A DNA stretch of 64,000 bases from Mycobacterium paraense (GTDB lineage Bacteria > Actinomycetota > Actinomycetes > Mycobacteriales > Mycobacteriaceae). The stretch lies in the NCBI RefSeq assembly GCF_002101815.1, contig NZ_LQPM01000030.1, positions 124,001 to 188,000 on the forward strand. Direction: 5' to 3'. The notes under the pieces were generated by a model, which worked only from the letters and a program-made list of their open reading frames with translations, made no database searches and had not been told where the DNA came from. The stretch's first letter is position 1. The number at the start of each line of letters is the position of its first letter. Shown one piece after another: positions 26,999-35,376 of the stretch. Both the position numbers and the translations under genes were made by a program.

Positions 26999-27669
26999 CG
27001 CTTCGGCGCGCGCGTGTGCGCGGTGAGCAAGCGCTGATCGAAGCGCGAGCGCGAGGTGATCGCCTCCCTGCCCAACTCGGCGAAGTCCTTGACGATCTGC
27101 TGGGCGAGCGGCCAGAGCTTCATGTTGCGCACCTGGGAGAGCGATTTGAGCAGGTTGAAAGCGGCGTCCTCGTCGACGCCGTACACCAGCATCAGCATGC
27201 CTTTGGCTTGGTCGATCACACCGCGGCGCTGCGCGATGGCGGCGACTTTCGCGGTGATGGCGTCCTCGGCATTCTTGGTGGCCGTCGGCGTGACGTCGAT
27301 GTAGAAGCCGTGGGTGCCGATCACCTCGTCGTTGTCGTCGCAGAATTGGTCGCCCACCACGACCACGTGGTGGACGACGCCGTGGGTGTCGACGATGCGA
27401 TGCCGTGTGCTGAACGCCTGGCGCTGATTGACCATGTCGTTGATGGTCGCGGCCACCTGGCCGCGATCGTCGGGGTGCTTGTGCGACAGCACGAGTTCGG
27501 TGGTCGGCGTGACCGTTCCGGGTTCGTACCCGTGCATGCGCTGCACCTGCTCGGACCATTCCCAGCGTTGGTCTTCGAAATAGAAACGGAACCAGCCCGC
27601 GCGCTGGGGTGTACCGCCGGCGAGCGCCTGCTCGACGGCTTCCGTTTGACCGTCTAGTTCCCAGGCCAC
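26995..27669 (-). CDS. PAS-ANTAR RNA-binding regulator
   Basis: This 224-residue protein from GTG 27669 has an N-terminal PAS domain (WFRFYFEDQRWEWSEQVQRM, HKHPDDR, then GTHGFYIDVT). A C-terminal ANTAR domain (about 145-205) follows, with AQRRGVIDQAKGMLMLVYGV. ANTAR domains bind tandem stem-loops in mRNA leaders and act as antiterminators; the PAS domain is the likely sensor. The GTG lies 16 bases inside the end of the upstream zinc-finger gene, so the two are cotranscribed and probably coupled. The sensed ligand and target RNAs are unknown. Confidence 0.82.
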   Translation of the reverse strand: MAWELDGQTEAVEQALAGGTPQRAGWFRFYFEDQRWEWSEQVQRMHGYEPGTVTPTTELVLSHKHPDDRGQVAATINDMVNQRQAFSTRHRIVDTHGVVHHVVVVGDQFCDDNDEVIGTHGFYIDVTPTATKNAEDAITAKVAAIAQRRGVIDQAKGMLMLVYGVDEDAAFNLLKSLSQVRNMKLWPLAQQIVKDFAELGREAITSRSRFDQRLLTAHTRAPKR

Positions 27670-27959
27670 GCTGGGCGCTTCCGGAGGATCGCGTCGCTTT
27701 CCCGCAGGCGACGCTCGGTGTCGCGACACAGTTCGCGGGATCGGTCGACCTGCTCCCGCGCGCGTTGCACGGCGCCGGCGACCGAGGGCCGCAGCGATCC
27801 GGCCGCACCGGAGCTTCGCCTGAGGGCCTCGCGGAGCACGGCCGTCCGCTGGGCGGTCCGGGCACGGTGGGCCTTCTGGCGGCACGCCGGGGAGCAGTAA
27901 ACCGCGTCCGAGCGGGCCGAGAAGGCGCCGCCGCACATCGAGCACGTGGTCATGGCCAT
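27654..27959 (-). CDS. Small zinc-finger, coiled-coil protein
   Basis: A 101-residue protein starts MAMTTCSMCGGAF. A CxxC...YCSPACR motif (cysteines near 6, 9, 22 and 26) forms a treble-clef/FCS-like zinc finger, followed by KAHRARTAQ and a long charged helix rich in Arg and Glu (ARLREQ-type coiled coil). I do not recognise a named family. It overlaps the PAS-ANTAR gene, suggesting a shared signalling role, perhaps as partner or nucleic-acid adaptor (inference). Confidence 0.72.
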   Translation of the reverse strand: MAMTTCSMCGGAFSARSDAVYCSPACRQKAHRARTAQRTAVLREALRRSSGAAGSLRPSVAGAVQRAREQVDRSRELCRDTERRLRESDAILRKRPAWPGN

Positions 27960-28011
27960 AGCCGTTACGTTACAGCTAATGGCAAGCGTTACGGCTACGC
28001 CGCGACCCGCG

Positions 28012-28773
28012 TCACCGCTGGCGGCGGTTGCGCTCGGTCACCCTGCGATAGGCCTGGTCGAGATCCTCAGCGGGAACCTGTGAGCCGGCGATGCCCTGTT
28101 CGGCGGCGAGCGCGGGGTCGATGACCGCCGCCGATCCGCGTCGATAGATCTCCTTGAGCCCTCGCATGGTGGTCCGCGGCACGGCGGCGATCTGGGCGGC
28201 CAGCTCGAGGGCGCGGGGCAGCAGGTCGCCGTGAGCGACGACCTCGGTGACCAACCCGATCCGTTCGGCCCGGCGGGCGTCGACGATCTCACCCGTCATC
28301 GACATGCGTCGCGCCATCGCCGCGCCGACGAGTTGCGGCAGGCGGGCGGTCATCCCCCCGCCGGGCAGGATGCCAACGTGCGCGTGGGTGTCGCCGAAGA
28401 TGGCGCGCTCGGAGGCGATCAGGAAGTCGCAGCCGAGCGCGATCTCGAGGCCGCCGGTAAACGCCGGCCCGTTGACGGCGCCGATGACGGGTGTGCGCAT
28501 CTGGCCGACGCGGGTCACGCAGTTGTGCGACTCGTACACCTCGAAGTAGTCCCTGCCCCTGCGCGCGGCTTCCTTCAGATCGACTCCCGCGCAGAAGGCG
28601 GGATCGGCGCCCGTCAAGACGACTACGGACACGCTCTCGTCGTCGTCGGCGGCACACAGCGCGTCGAACAGCGACTCAACGAGGCTGCGGCTCAAGGCAT
28701 TACGCGCCTCGGGCCGGTTGAGGGTAAGCACTCGAATGCCGTCGCGGTCGACCGAGGCGAGGGGCTGGCTCAC
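28012..28773 (-). CDS. Enoyl-CoA hydratase/isomerase family protein
   Basis: This 253-residue crotonase from GTG 28773 has LNRPEARNALSRSLVESL, oxyanion motif GADPAFCAGVDLKEA, and VNGPAFTGGLEIALGCDFLI with HAHVGILPGGGMTARLP. The Glu-containing helix is retained, consistent with acyl-CoA hydration. It is the last gene of a galT-galK-echA transcript: its GTG overlaps the galK stop by 4 bases. Why a crotonase is coupled to galactose genes is unclear; similar order may reflect conserved linkage rather than pathway. Confidence 0.87.
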   Translation of the reverse strand: MSQPLASVDRDGIRVLTLNRPEARNALSRSLVESLFDALCAADDDESVSVVVLTGADPAFCAGVDLKEAARRGRDYFEVYESHNCVTRVGQMRTPVIGAVNGPAFTGGLEIALGCDFLIASERAIFGDTHAHVGILPGGGMTARLPQLVGAAMARRMSMTGEIVDARRAERIGLVTEVVAHGDLLPRALELAAQIAAVPRTTMRGLKEIYRRGSAAVIDPALAAEQGIAGSQVPAEDLDQAYRRVTERNRRQR

Positions 28774-29867
28774 GCGCCCCCCTCGAGGCTCGCGCCCGCG
28801 CCCGCGCGGGTTCGGGTGATGATCGGCCGCGGATGACCCGCCGCGAGCGCCGTCCGCCGCACCGAATCGGCGACCGCGTCCGCCCGGCGGTCGGGCACCA
28901 ACGCGATCACGCAGCCGCCGAATCCGCCGCCGGTCATCCTGGCGCCGAGGGCGCCGGCCTGCACCGCGGTGTCGGCGATCAGGTCGATGTGTTCGGTGGA
29001 GATCTGAAAGTCGTCGCGCATCGAGACGTGCGAGGAGGTCAGGATGTGGCCGGCTTCGACGAAGTCCGAATCGCGCAGTGCCGCCACGAAATCCAGCACC
29101 CTGCCATTCTCGGTGAGGACGTGGCGTGCGCGGCGGGCATCGATCGGGTTGCCGACCGCGTCCAGCTCCGCGCGCCCGCGATCCCAGACTTCCCGCAGCG
29201 ACGACGCCCGCAAGTCGGCGGCCGCGCGCTCGCACGATTTGCGGCGGGCGGCGTATTCGCCGCCCGCGTGACCGTGCCGGGACCTGGAGTCGATCAGCAA
29301 CAGCGTGACACCGCTCGCTTCGGGGTCGAAGGCCACCGGCGTGATGGCGAGGTCGCGAAAGTCGATCAACAGCGCGGTCGACGGTTCCCCGAACAGCGAG
29401 GCAAGCTGGTCGAGCAAACCCGTTGGGGCGCCGACATAATCGTTCTCGGCGCGCTGGGCCAGCCTCGCCTGCTCTTTTTCGTCGATGCGCATACCAGCGG
29501 CCGCCGCGATCGCGCCGAGGACCGCGCATTCCAGCGCGGCCGAGGAGGACAGCCCCGATCCCATCTCCACGTCGCTGGTGATCGACATCGTGCCGCCGGG
29601 TATCGGTTGGCCGGTTTGACGCAGCGCCCACACCACTCCGGCGACGTAGGCGGCCCAGCCCTCCACCTGGCCGGGAACGGTGTCGAGCGGGAACCGCACC
29701 GCGCCCTGGGCGCGCTGGCTGTGCACGGTGATCGCATCGGAGCGGTCGGGCGCGAACGTCACCACGGTGCGCTGCGGCAGCGCGATCGGCAGCGCGAAGC
29801 CGAGGTTGTAGTCGGTGTGCTCACCGATCAGGTTGACCCGCCCGGGCGCGGCGTAGCGGACCGTCAT
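28770..29867 (-). CDS. galK: Galactokinase
   Basis: This 365-residue GHMP kinase has GRVNLIGEHTDYNLGFALPI near the N-terminus, the ATP-binding GSGLSSSAALECAVLGAI, and the C-terminal GARMTGGGFGGCVIAL. It phosphorylates galactose at C1 with ATP in the Leloir pathway, in the cytosol. ATG start at 29867 overlaps the galT stop by 4 bases. It matches Rv0620 in position and length. Confidence 0.95.
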   Translation of the reverse strand: MTVRYAAPGRVNLIGEHTDYNLGFALPIALPQRTVVTFAPDRSDAITVHSQRAQGAVRFPLDTVPGQVEGWAAYVAGVVWALRQTGQPIPGGTMSITSDVEMGSGLSSSAALECAVLGAIAAAAGMRIDEKEQARLAQRAENDYVGAPTGLLDQLASLFGEPSTALLIDFRDLAITPVAFDPEASGVTLLLIDSRSRHGHAGGEYAARRKSCERAAADLRASSLREVWDRGRAELDAVGNPIDARRARHVLTENGRVLDFVAALRDSDFVEAGHILTSSHVSMRDDFQISTEHIDLIADTAVQAGALGARMTGGGFGGCVIALVPDRRADAVADSVRRTALAAGHPRPIITRTRAGAGASLEGGA

Positions 29868-30958
29868 GACAGCTCCCGCAACCGCGCGGCCACGGCCTCG
29901 GGCGTGACGTCGCTGATGAACGCGTCCATCGCCGATTCGGAGGCCGCCAGGTACTTGAGCTTGGTCGCGCTGCGCCGGATCGACATCAACTCGATGTGGA
30001 AGTAACCGTCGGCCTGGGCGTGGGTGTCGGCGTACTGGTGCAGCGCCGAAATGTAGGGCAGCGGGCCCGAATACATGCGGTCGAACCGCCCCAGCACGTC
30101 GAGGTACATGCGCGCCAGCCCGTCCAGTTCGCCGTCGTCGAGTTCAACGAGGTTGCGCACGAACCTGTTCGGATAGATGTGCACCTCGACCGGCCAGCGC
30201 GCCGCGAAGGGCACGAACGCCGTGAACAGCTCGGTGCGCCCGACGACGCGAGCGCCGTCGGCGACCTCGCGCGCCAGCAGGTCGGCGAACAGGTTGCCGC
30301 CGTGGCGCATCCGGTGCTCCCGGGCCCGGGCCAGCATGGTGGCCGTGCGCGGCGTCAGGAAGGGATAGCCGTAGATCTGACCGTGCGGGTGGCTCAGCGT
30401 CACCCCGATCTCCTCGCCGCGGTTTTCGAAGCAGAACACCTGCTCGACGCCAGGCGTGGCCATCAGTTCGGCGGTGCGCTGGCGCCAGGCCTCGACGACC
30501 AGCCTGGCATGCGCCGGCGGCAACGCCGCGAACGACCCGCTGTGGTCGCTGGAATAACAGACCACCTCGCAGCGGCCGTGCGCGGGGGCGGACGCGAACC
30601 CGGCGCCGGCGGGCACCGACGCCGGCCGGCCGGCGCCCGAGAGGCTCGGGAAACGGTTTTCGAACACGACGACGTCGTAGTCGGGGGCCGGCACCTCACT
30701 GGTCAGGCCGGTCGGGCCCGGGCACAGCGGGCACTGATCGGCGGGTGGCTTGTAGGTGCGGTCCTGGCGCTGCGCCGCGACGATCACCCACTGCCCCGTC
30801 GAGAAGTCGAAACGCAGCTGCGACTGGTCCGGATCTCGCGGCGGCAGGGGCCTGCGGTCTTCGACCGGCGCCGGCCGGTGGCCGGGCAGCGCGAAAAACA
30901 GGAGGTCGCGGCCGTCGGCCAGCTTTGCCCGCGTCGGCGCTGTCACGAGGTCGAACAC
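29864..30958 (-). CDS. galT: Galactose-1-phosphate uridylyltransferase, intact
   Basis: This 364-residue protein has zinc-site residues in DQCPLCPG, the FENRFPSL strand, and the nucleotidyl-transfer motif LSHPHGQIYGYPF (HPH with the uridylylated His). WPVEVHIYP and ISALHQYADTHAQADGYFHIE are C-terminal zinc and substrate elements. It exchanges UMP between UDP-glucose and galactose-1-phosphate. GTG start at 30958. The frame is uninterrupted, unlike M. tuberculosis H37Rv, where the gene is annotated in two parts (galTa/galTb). Confidence 0.94.
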   Translation of the reverse strand: MFDLVTAPTRAKLADGRDLLFFALPGHRPAPVEDRRPLPPRDPDQSQLRFDFSTGQWVIVAAQRQDRTYKPPADQCPLCPGPTGLTSEVPAPDYDVVVFENRFPSLSGAGRPASVPAGAGFASAPAHGRCEVVCYSSDHSGSFAALPPAHARLVVEAWRQRTAELMATPGVEQVFCFENRGEEIGVTLSHPHGQIYGYPFLTPRTATMLARAREHRMRHGGNLFADLLAREVADGARVVGRTELFTAFVPFAARWPVEVHIYPNRFVRNLVELDDGELDGLARMYLDVLGRFDRMYSGPLPYISALHQYADTHAQADGYFHIELMSIRRSATKLKYLAASESAMDAFISDVTPEAVAARLRELS

Positions 30959-31085
30959 TAGCTTGGCCCGCGCGGTGCGGTTCGGGTAACCATGGGGTGT
31001 CCCGCAGACCAGAGGTCAGGAGATCACCGTTCTCTACGAAAAAGCCCGAAACTGGTGGATCGGGTCGGACCCCGGCCTGCTGCGG

Positions 31086-33236
31086 TTGCGGATGGCGACG
31101 CGGACGACGGCCGCGCTGGGCTGTTCGCTGCTGATCATGTACCTGGTGACCAAGGCGACGGGACAACCCCTGACCGTCGCCCTGCTCGGCGTCGTCATCA
31201 CCATGGTCGCGTCGCGATCCGTCAACGAGCCGGACCTTCGCCAGCAGCGCATCACCATGGCGCTGCTGCCGGTGCCCGCCGCGCTGTCGATCAGCGCGGC
31301 GGCGCTGCTCGCGCCCTACGCCATCGCCAGCGACGCGGTGTTCGTCGCCATCGTCTTCACCGCGGTGTACATCCGGCGCTTCGGCGCCCGCGGCAGGGCG
31401 CTGGGCATGGTCGCCTTCATGTCCTACTTCTTCACTTTGTATCTGCGAGCGCGAATTTCGGAGTTGCCCTGGCTGATCGGGGCGGTGGTCGTCGGAACGC
31501 TGTGCACGTTCGTCATGAGCACCTACGTCCTGCCCGACCGGCCCGAAGGCGTGCTGCGGGCCACCGTTCGGGCGTTGCGGGCCCGGATGGCGATCGTCGT
31601 CGACACCACCGCCGAGGCGGTGGCCACCGGCCGTCTCGACGAGCGGCGTCGCCGCCGCATGCGCGCCCGCACCATCCGGCTCAACGAGACCGCCCTGATG
31701 GTGCAGGGCCAGATCGAGGACAAGGCCGATCCGGCCATGCTGTGGCCCGGGGTCAGCAGCGAACAACTGGCCCCCTGGCTGTTCGACGCCGAGCTGGCCA
31801 TCGAATGGGTCGCGACCGCGGGCCGGCGAGCGGCCGCGCTGTCCGCCGACTTGCCCCCGGCCGTCCGCACCGAACTGGTCGCGGCGCTCACCCAGCTCGC
31901 GCGGGCGATCCGCACGGCGCAGGCCGGTGGCCTCGGCCAGGCCGCGGACCGGGCCCAACGGATCCTCGACCGGCAGGCTTCGGCGGGCGCAAGCGACGAC
32001 GACCCCGGCGAGGCCGCGGTGCGCCGCCTCGCCCTGGCGATCATCAACGCCGCGACGGCGACCGCGGAGGTCCGGGCGATCGTCGAGGGCACGGCCGCCG
32101 CGAAGGCCGGCGCCCTGCGCGGCGACGAGAGCGTGCCCGCGCCCGACGCCGCGGCCCCCGACAACGCCGACGAGGAGGGGCTGCGGCCGACCACCCGCCA
32201 AGCCATCCAGGTGAGCGTCGCCGCGTCGCTGGCCATCGTCACCGGGGAGCTGGTGTCGCCGGCGCGCTGGTATTGGGCGGTGATCGCGGCGTTCGTGATC
32301 TTCGCGGGCACCAACTCCTGGGGTGAGACCCTGACCAAGGGCTGGCAGCGGTTGCTGGGCACCATTCTGGGCGTGCCCTGCGGCGTGCTGGTGGCCACGC
32401 TGTTCGCCGGGAACACGGGCGCCGCGCTGGCCGCGATCTTCGTGTGCCTGTTCTGCGCCTTCTATTTCATGACCGTCACCTACAGCCTGATGACCTTCTG
32501 GATCACCACGATGCTGGCGCTGCTGTACGGCCTGCTGGGCCAGTTCTCGTTCGGCGTGCTGATGCTGCGGATCGAAGAGACCGCGATCGGTGCCGTCATC
32601 GGTGTGGCCGTGGCAATCCTGGTGCTGCCCACCAACACACGGACCACCATCCGCAACGACACCCGCGCCTTCCTGACGGACTTATCGGCGCTGATCGAGA
32701 TCTCCACGGCCTCGATGTTCGGCGAGGAGCAGACGGCGAGCCCGACCGAACAGGCCCGCCAACTCGACCGGGCGCTGCAGCAGTTCCGGATCAGCGCCAA
32801 GCCGCTGCTGGCCGGGGTGGCCGGGCTCGCCGGCCGGCGAAACATCCGGCGCGGCTTGCGGATATTCGCCGCGTGCGATCGTTACGGGCGAAGCTTGGCG
32901 CGCAGCGCCGAGCAATACCGGGACACCGCCGGCTGCGCCCCGGAGCTGGCCGAAGCGTTCAAATCGGCCGCCGCGCAGACGCAGCGCAACATCGAGGCGC
33001 TGATCGCGGCCATCGGCGGTGTCCACGCGCCGACGATCGTGTCGGTGACCGACGACCTCGACGCCGCCGAAACCCTGGCCCGTCAGCAGGACGGCGCGGA
33101 CGCTCCGCGCCCCGAAACCCGGCGGTTCCTCACGGCGGTGCACGCGCTTCGCCAGATCGAGCGGGCCATCATCACCGCGGCCACCAACCTCGGCGCCCGG
33201 GACAACCCGAACGTGCCCAGCGCGGTCGCGAGCTGA
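31086..33236 (+). CDS. FUSC family (YccS/aromatic acid exporter-like) membrane protein
   Basis: This protein of about 716 residues has an N-terminal membrane block (residues 8-160, including TVALLGVVITMVASRSVN), a cytosolic helical domain, then a second block (about 370-520) with RYWAVIAAFVIFAGT-type FUSC signature WYWAVIAAFVIFAGTNSWGE. A C-terminal helical domain follows. The FUSC fold is proposed to export aromatic acids or similar compounds. The start is uncertain: TTG 31086 or ATG 31092 are the only usual codons. In-frame sequence upstream from about 31023 still looks coding (YEKARNWWIGSDPGLLRLR) but offers no ATG/GTG/TTG. Confidence 0.75.
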   Translation: MRMATRTTAALGCSLLIMYLVTKATGQPLTVALLGVVITMVASRSVNEPDLRQQRITMALLPVPAALSISAAALLAPYAIASDAVFVAIVFTAVYIRRFGARGRALGMVAFMSYFFTLYLRARISELPWLIGAVVVGTLCTFVMSTYVLPDRPEGVLRATVRALRARMAIVVDTTAEAVATGRLDERRRRRMRARTIRLNETALMVQGQIEDKADPAMLWPGVSSEQLAPWLFDAELAIEWVATAGRRAAALSADLPPAVRTELVAALTQLARAIRTAQAGGLGQAADRAQRILDRQASAGASDDDPGEAAVRRLALAIINAATATAEVRAIVEGTAAAKAGALRGDESVPAPDAAAPDNADEEGLRPTTRQAIQVSVAASLAIVTGELVSPARWYWAVIAAFVIFAGTNSWGETLTKGWQRLLGTILGVPCGVLVATLFAGNTGAALAAIFVCLFCAFYFMTVTYSLMTFWITTMLALLYGLLGQFSFGVLMLRIEETAIGAVIGVAVAILVLPTNTRTTIRNDTRAFLTDLSALIEISTASMFGEEQTASPTEQARQLDRALQQFRISAKPLLAGVAGLAGRRNIRRGLRIFAACDRYGRSLARSAEQYRDTAGCAPELAEAFKSAAAQTQRNIEALIAAIGGVHAPTIVSVTDDLDAAETLARQQDGADAPRPETRRFLTAVHALRQIERAIITAATNLGARDNPNVPSAVAS

Positions 33237-33239
33237 ACC

Positions 33240-33632
33240 TCACGACGCCGCACGCATTTTCCCGAGGATGTTCGCCAGCCGCATGACCGCCAGCATCAGC
33301 ATCCCTTGCACCTCGGGCTTCTGGTCGGGGGGCAGGTTGTTGACGTCGTTTTGCACGGTGGTGGCTTGGTGCTGCAGCGCCGTCAGCCGCTGATTTCGCT
33401 GCGCCGGGTCCAGGCCGTTCCATTGGTCATCCAGCTCGGAGGTCTGCCGGAGCAACTCCTGCACCTCCGACCTGGCGTCGGTGGGCGGCGCGGGCGGCGG
33501 CTGCAGGGGGTGGAAGTGGCTCAGCGACGGTTGCGCGGGCGCCCCGGCACGTGCGGGGATCCCTACCAGGATCGCGGCGCCCAACAGGCCGGCCTCGATG
33601 ATTGCCATGATTTTCGTTGGAAGGGTTGGCAT
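33240..33632 (-). CDS. Small secreted hypothetical protein
   Basis: This 130-residue protein has a signal peptide (AIIEAGLLGAAILVGIPARAGA), a Pro-rich linker (HPLQPPPAPP) and a helical C-terminal domain (EVQELLRQTSELDDQWNGLD). Start ATG 33632 has a GGAG-like site upstream; an internal ATG at 33608 would shorten the leader. It has no cysteines after the leader and I recognise no family. It is followed on the same strand by another secreted protein gene 15 bases away, so the two may be cotranscribed. Confidence 0.65.
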   Translation of the reverse strand: MPTLPTKIMAIIEAGLLGAAILVGIPARAGAPAQPSLSHFHPLQPPPAPPTDARSEVQELLRQTSELDDQWNGLDPAQRNQRLTALQHQATTVQNDVNNLPPDQKPEVQGMLMLAVMRLANILGKMRAAS

Positions 33633-33647
33633 TTGGCGTTCTCCGGG

Positions 33648-34019
33648 CTAGGGCGCGAACGCGCAGATGAATCCGAGCGCACGCTCGCATTCCTCCCGCG
33701 TGCGGAAGATGGGCGGTGGCGGAGGCGGCGGCGGTCCCTCGACGATGTTGTCGGGGCAACCGCCGTAATAGCCGGGCGGGCACTGCTCGTGATAGACGTG
33801 GCACACGTTCAGGTCCCACCCCGTGGCCCTTAGCCCGGGCCACACGTAATCGCCCGGGCACCAGCGCATTCCGGGCCCGTGGTAGCACCCCGTTCGTGAC
33901 GAGCAGTGGTCGTCGTCGGCGCGGGCGGTCGCAGCGGCCGGCCCCGCGCCAACCGCCGCGACCCCGCCCGCGAGCACGGCGCCGGCGACGACCCACTTGA
34001 GGGTGTCGGTGGCGTACAT
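33648..34019 (-). CDS. Small secreted cysteine-rich hypothetical protein
   Basis: This 123-residue protein has an Ala-rich signal peptide (WVVAGAVLAGGVAAVGAGPAAATARA). The mature domain holds eight cysteines (HCSSRTGCYHG, MRWCPGD, NVCHVYHEQCPPGYYGGCP, REECERALGFICAFAP), probably paired in disulfides, and a run of eight prolines. Aromatic-Gly-rich loops suggest an envelope or extracellular protein of a mycobacterial family without assigned function. ATG start at 34019; divergent from the P450 gene. Confidence 0.68.
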   Translation of the reverse strand: MYATDTLKWVVAGAVLAGGVAAVGAGPAAATARADDDHCSSRTGCYHGPGMRWCPGDYVWPGLRATGWDLNVCHVYHEQCPPGYYGGCPDNIVEGPPPPPPPPIFRTREECERALGFICAFAP

Positions 34020-34128
34020 GCGCTCAGGGTGCCGCGCAACGCTTGGCGGATCTTCGCCGAATCCTTGCGAAATTCTTGCGTTCGCCGGATCACCGTGACA
34101 GCGGGGCGCGCGCGGCTAGCATCTCCGC

Positions 34129-35376
34129 ATGGGCACTCCGAACCTCCCGCCGGGGTTCGACTTCACCGACCCCGACATCTACGCCCACCGGCTTCCGGTG
34201 CAGGAGTTGGCCGAGCTGCGCGCGACGGCCCCGATCTGGTGGAACGAGCAGCCGCCCGGCCAGGGCGGGTTCGGCGACGGCGGCTACTGGGTGGTGAGCA
34301 AGCACCGCGACGTCCGCGAGGTTTCGCTGCGCAGCGACGTCTTCTCGTCGGCCGAGAAGTCGATCGTGCCGCGCTACCGCGACGACGTGGCCGCCGCCCA
34401 GATCGAGGCGGGCCGCACGTCGATGATCATGATGGACGATCCCGAACACAACCGGCTGCGCAAGATCGTCTCGCGCGCCTTCACGCCGCGCGCGATCGAG
34501 CGGCTGCGCGCCGACCTCAGCGAGCGCGCTGCGCGCATCGCCGCCGAGGCCGCCGCTGCGGGGTCCGGCGACTTCGTCCGGCAGGTGGCCTGCGAGCTGC
34601 CCCTGCAGGCCATCGCGCGCCTGCTCGGGGTGCCCGAGGAGGACCACGAGAAGCTGTTCGACTGGTCCAACAAGATGATCGGCAGCGACGACCCGGAATT
34701 CGCCGAATACGATTCCCTGACCGCCGCCGGCGAGTTGATGTGGTACGCAATGCAATTGGCGGCCCGCAAGGCCGAAGATCCCGGTGACGACATCGTCACC
34801 GCGCTCGTCCAGGCCGACGCCGACGGCCAGCGCCTCTCCGACGCCGAGTTCGGCATGTTCGTCGTCACGCTGGGCATCGCCGGCAACGAGACGACACGCA
34901 ATTCGATCACGCAGGGGATGATGGCCTTCGCCGATCACCCGGAGCAGTGGGAGCTGTTCAAGGCCCGCCGGCCGAAGACCGCCGCCGACGAGATCATTCG
35001 CTGGGCAACGCCGATCACGGCGTTTCAGCGCACGGCACTGGTCGACACCGAACTGGGCGGCGTGCCGGTCACGAGGGGCCAGCGGGTGGCGCTGTTCTAC
35101 CGGTCGGCCAACTTCGACGAAGACGTCTTCGACGACCCGTACGCCTTCGACGTCCTGCGCAGCCCCAACCCGCACCTCGGATTCGGCGGCACCGGCGCGC
35201 ACTACTGCATCGGCGCCAACCTGGCGCGCATGACGATCGACCTGATGTTCAACGCGATCGCCAACCACCTGCCGGACCTGGTGCCCGCCGGCGAGCCCGA
35301 GCGGCTGCGGTCGTCGTTCATCAACGGCATCAAGCACTGGCAGGTCGACTACCAGGGCAGGCCGGCCCAGGCCTAG
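34129..35376 (+). CDS. Cytochrome P450, CYP125 family-like
   Basis: This 415-residue P450 starts PNLPPGFDFTDPDIYAHRLP, closely resembling the opening of CYP125A1, the cholesterol C26 monooxygenase of M. tuberculosis. It has AGNETTRNSITQGMMAFA (I-helix, acid-alcohol pair), the E-x-x-R of the K-helix (DEIIRWATP), and heme loop FGGTGAHYCIGANLAR with Cys360 as thiolate ligand. Redox partners are ferredoxin and reductase elsewhere. It is not surrounded by the cholesterol (KstR) cluster, so it is likely a paralogue with sterol-like or branched lipid substrates. Its stop overlaps the convergent hydrolase gene by 4 bases. Confidence 0.88.
   Translation: MGTPNLPPGFDFTDPDIYAHRLPVQELAELRATAPIWWNEQPPGQGGFGDGGYWVVSKHRDVREVSLRSDVFSSAEKSIVPRYRDDVAAAQIEAGRTSMIMMDDPEHNRLRKIVSRAFTPRAIERLRADLSERAARIAAEAAAAGSGDFVRQVACELPLQAIARLLGVPEEDHEKLFDWSNKMIGSDDPEFAEYDSLTAAGELMWYAMQLAARKAEDPGDDIVTALVQADADGQRLSDAEFGMFVVTLGIAGNETTRNSITQGMMAFADHPEQWELFKARRPKTAADEIIRWATPITAFQRTALVDTELGGVPVTRGQRVALFYRSANFDEDVFDDPYAFDVLRSPNPHLGFGGTGAHYCIGANLARMTIDLMFNAIANHLPDLVPAGEPERLRSSFINGIKHWQVDYQGRPAQA

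Noticed and set aside
30992..32326. 444-codon frame starting at ATG 30992 as the FUSC start
   Set aside because: It is out of frame with the FUSC protein and encodes an Arg/Gly-rich shadow product.
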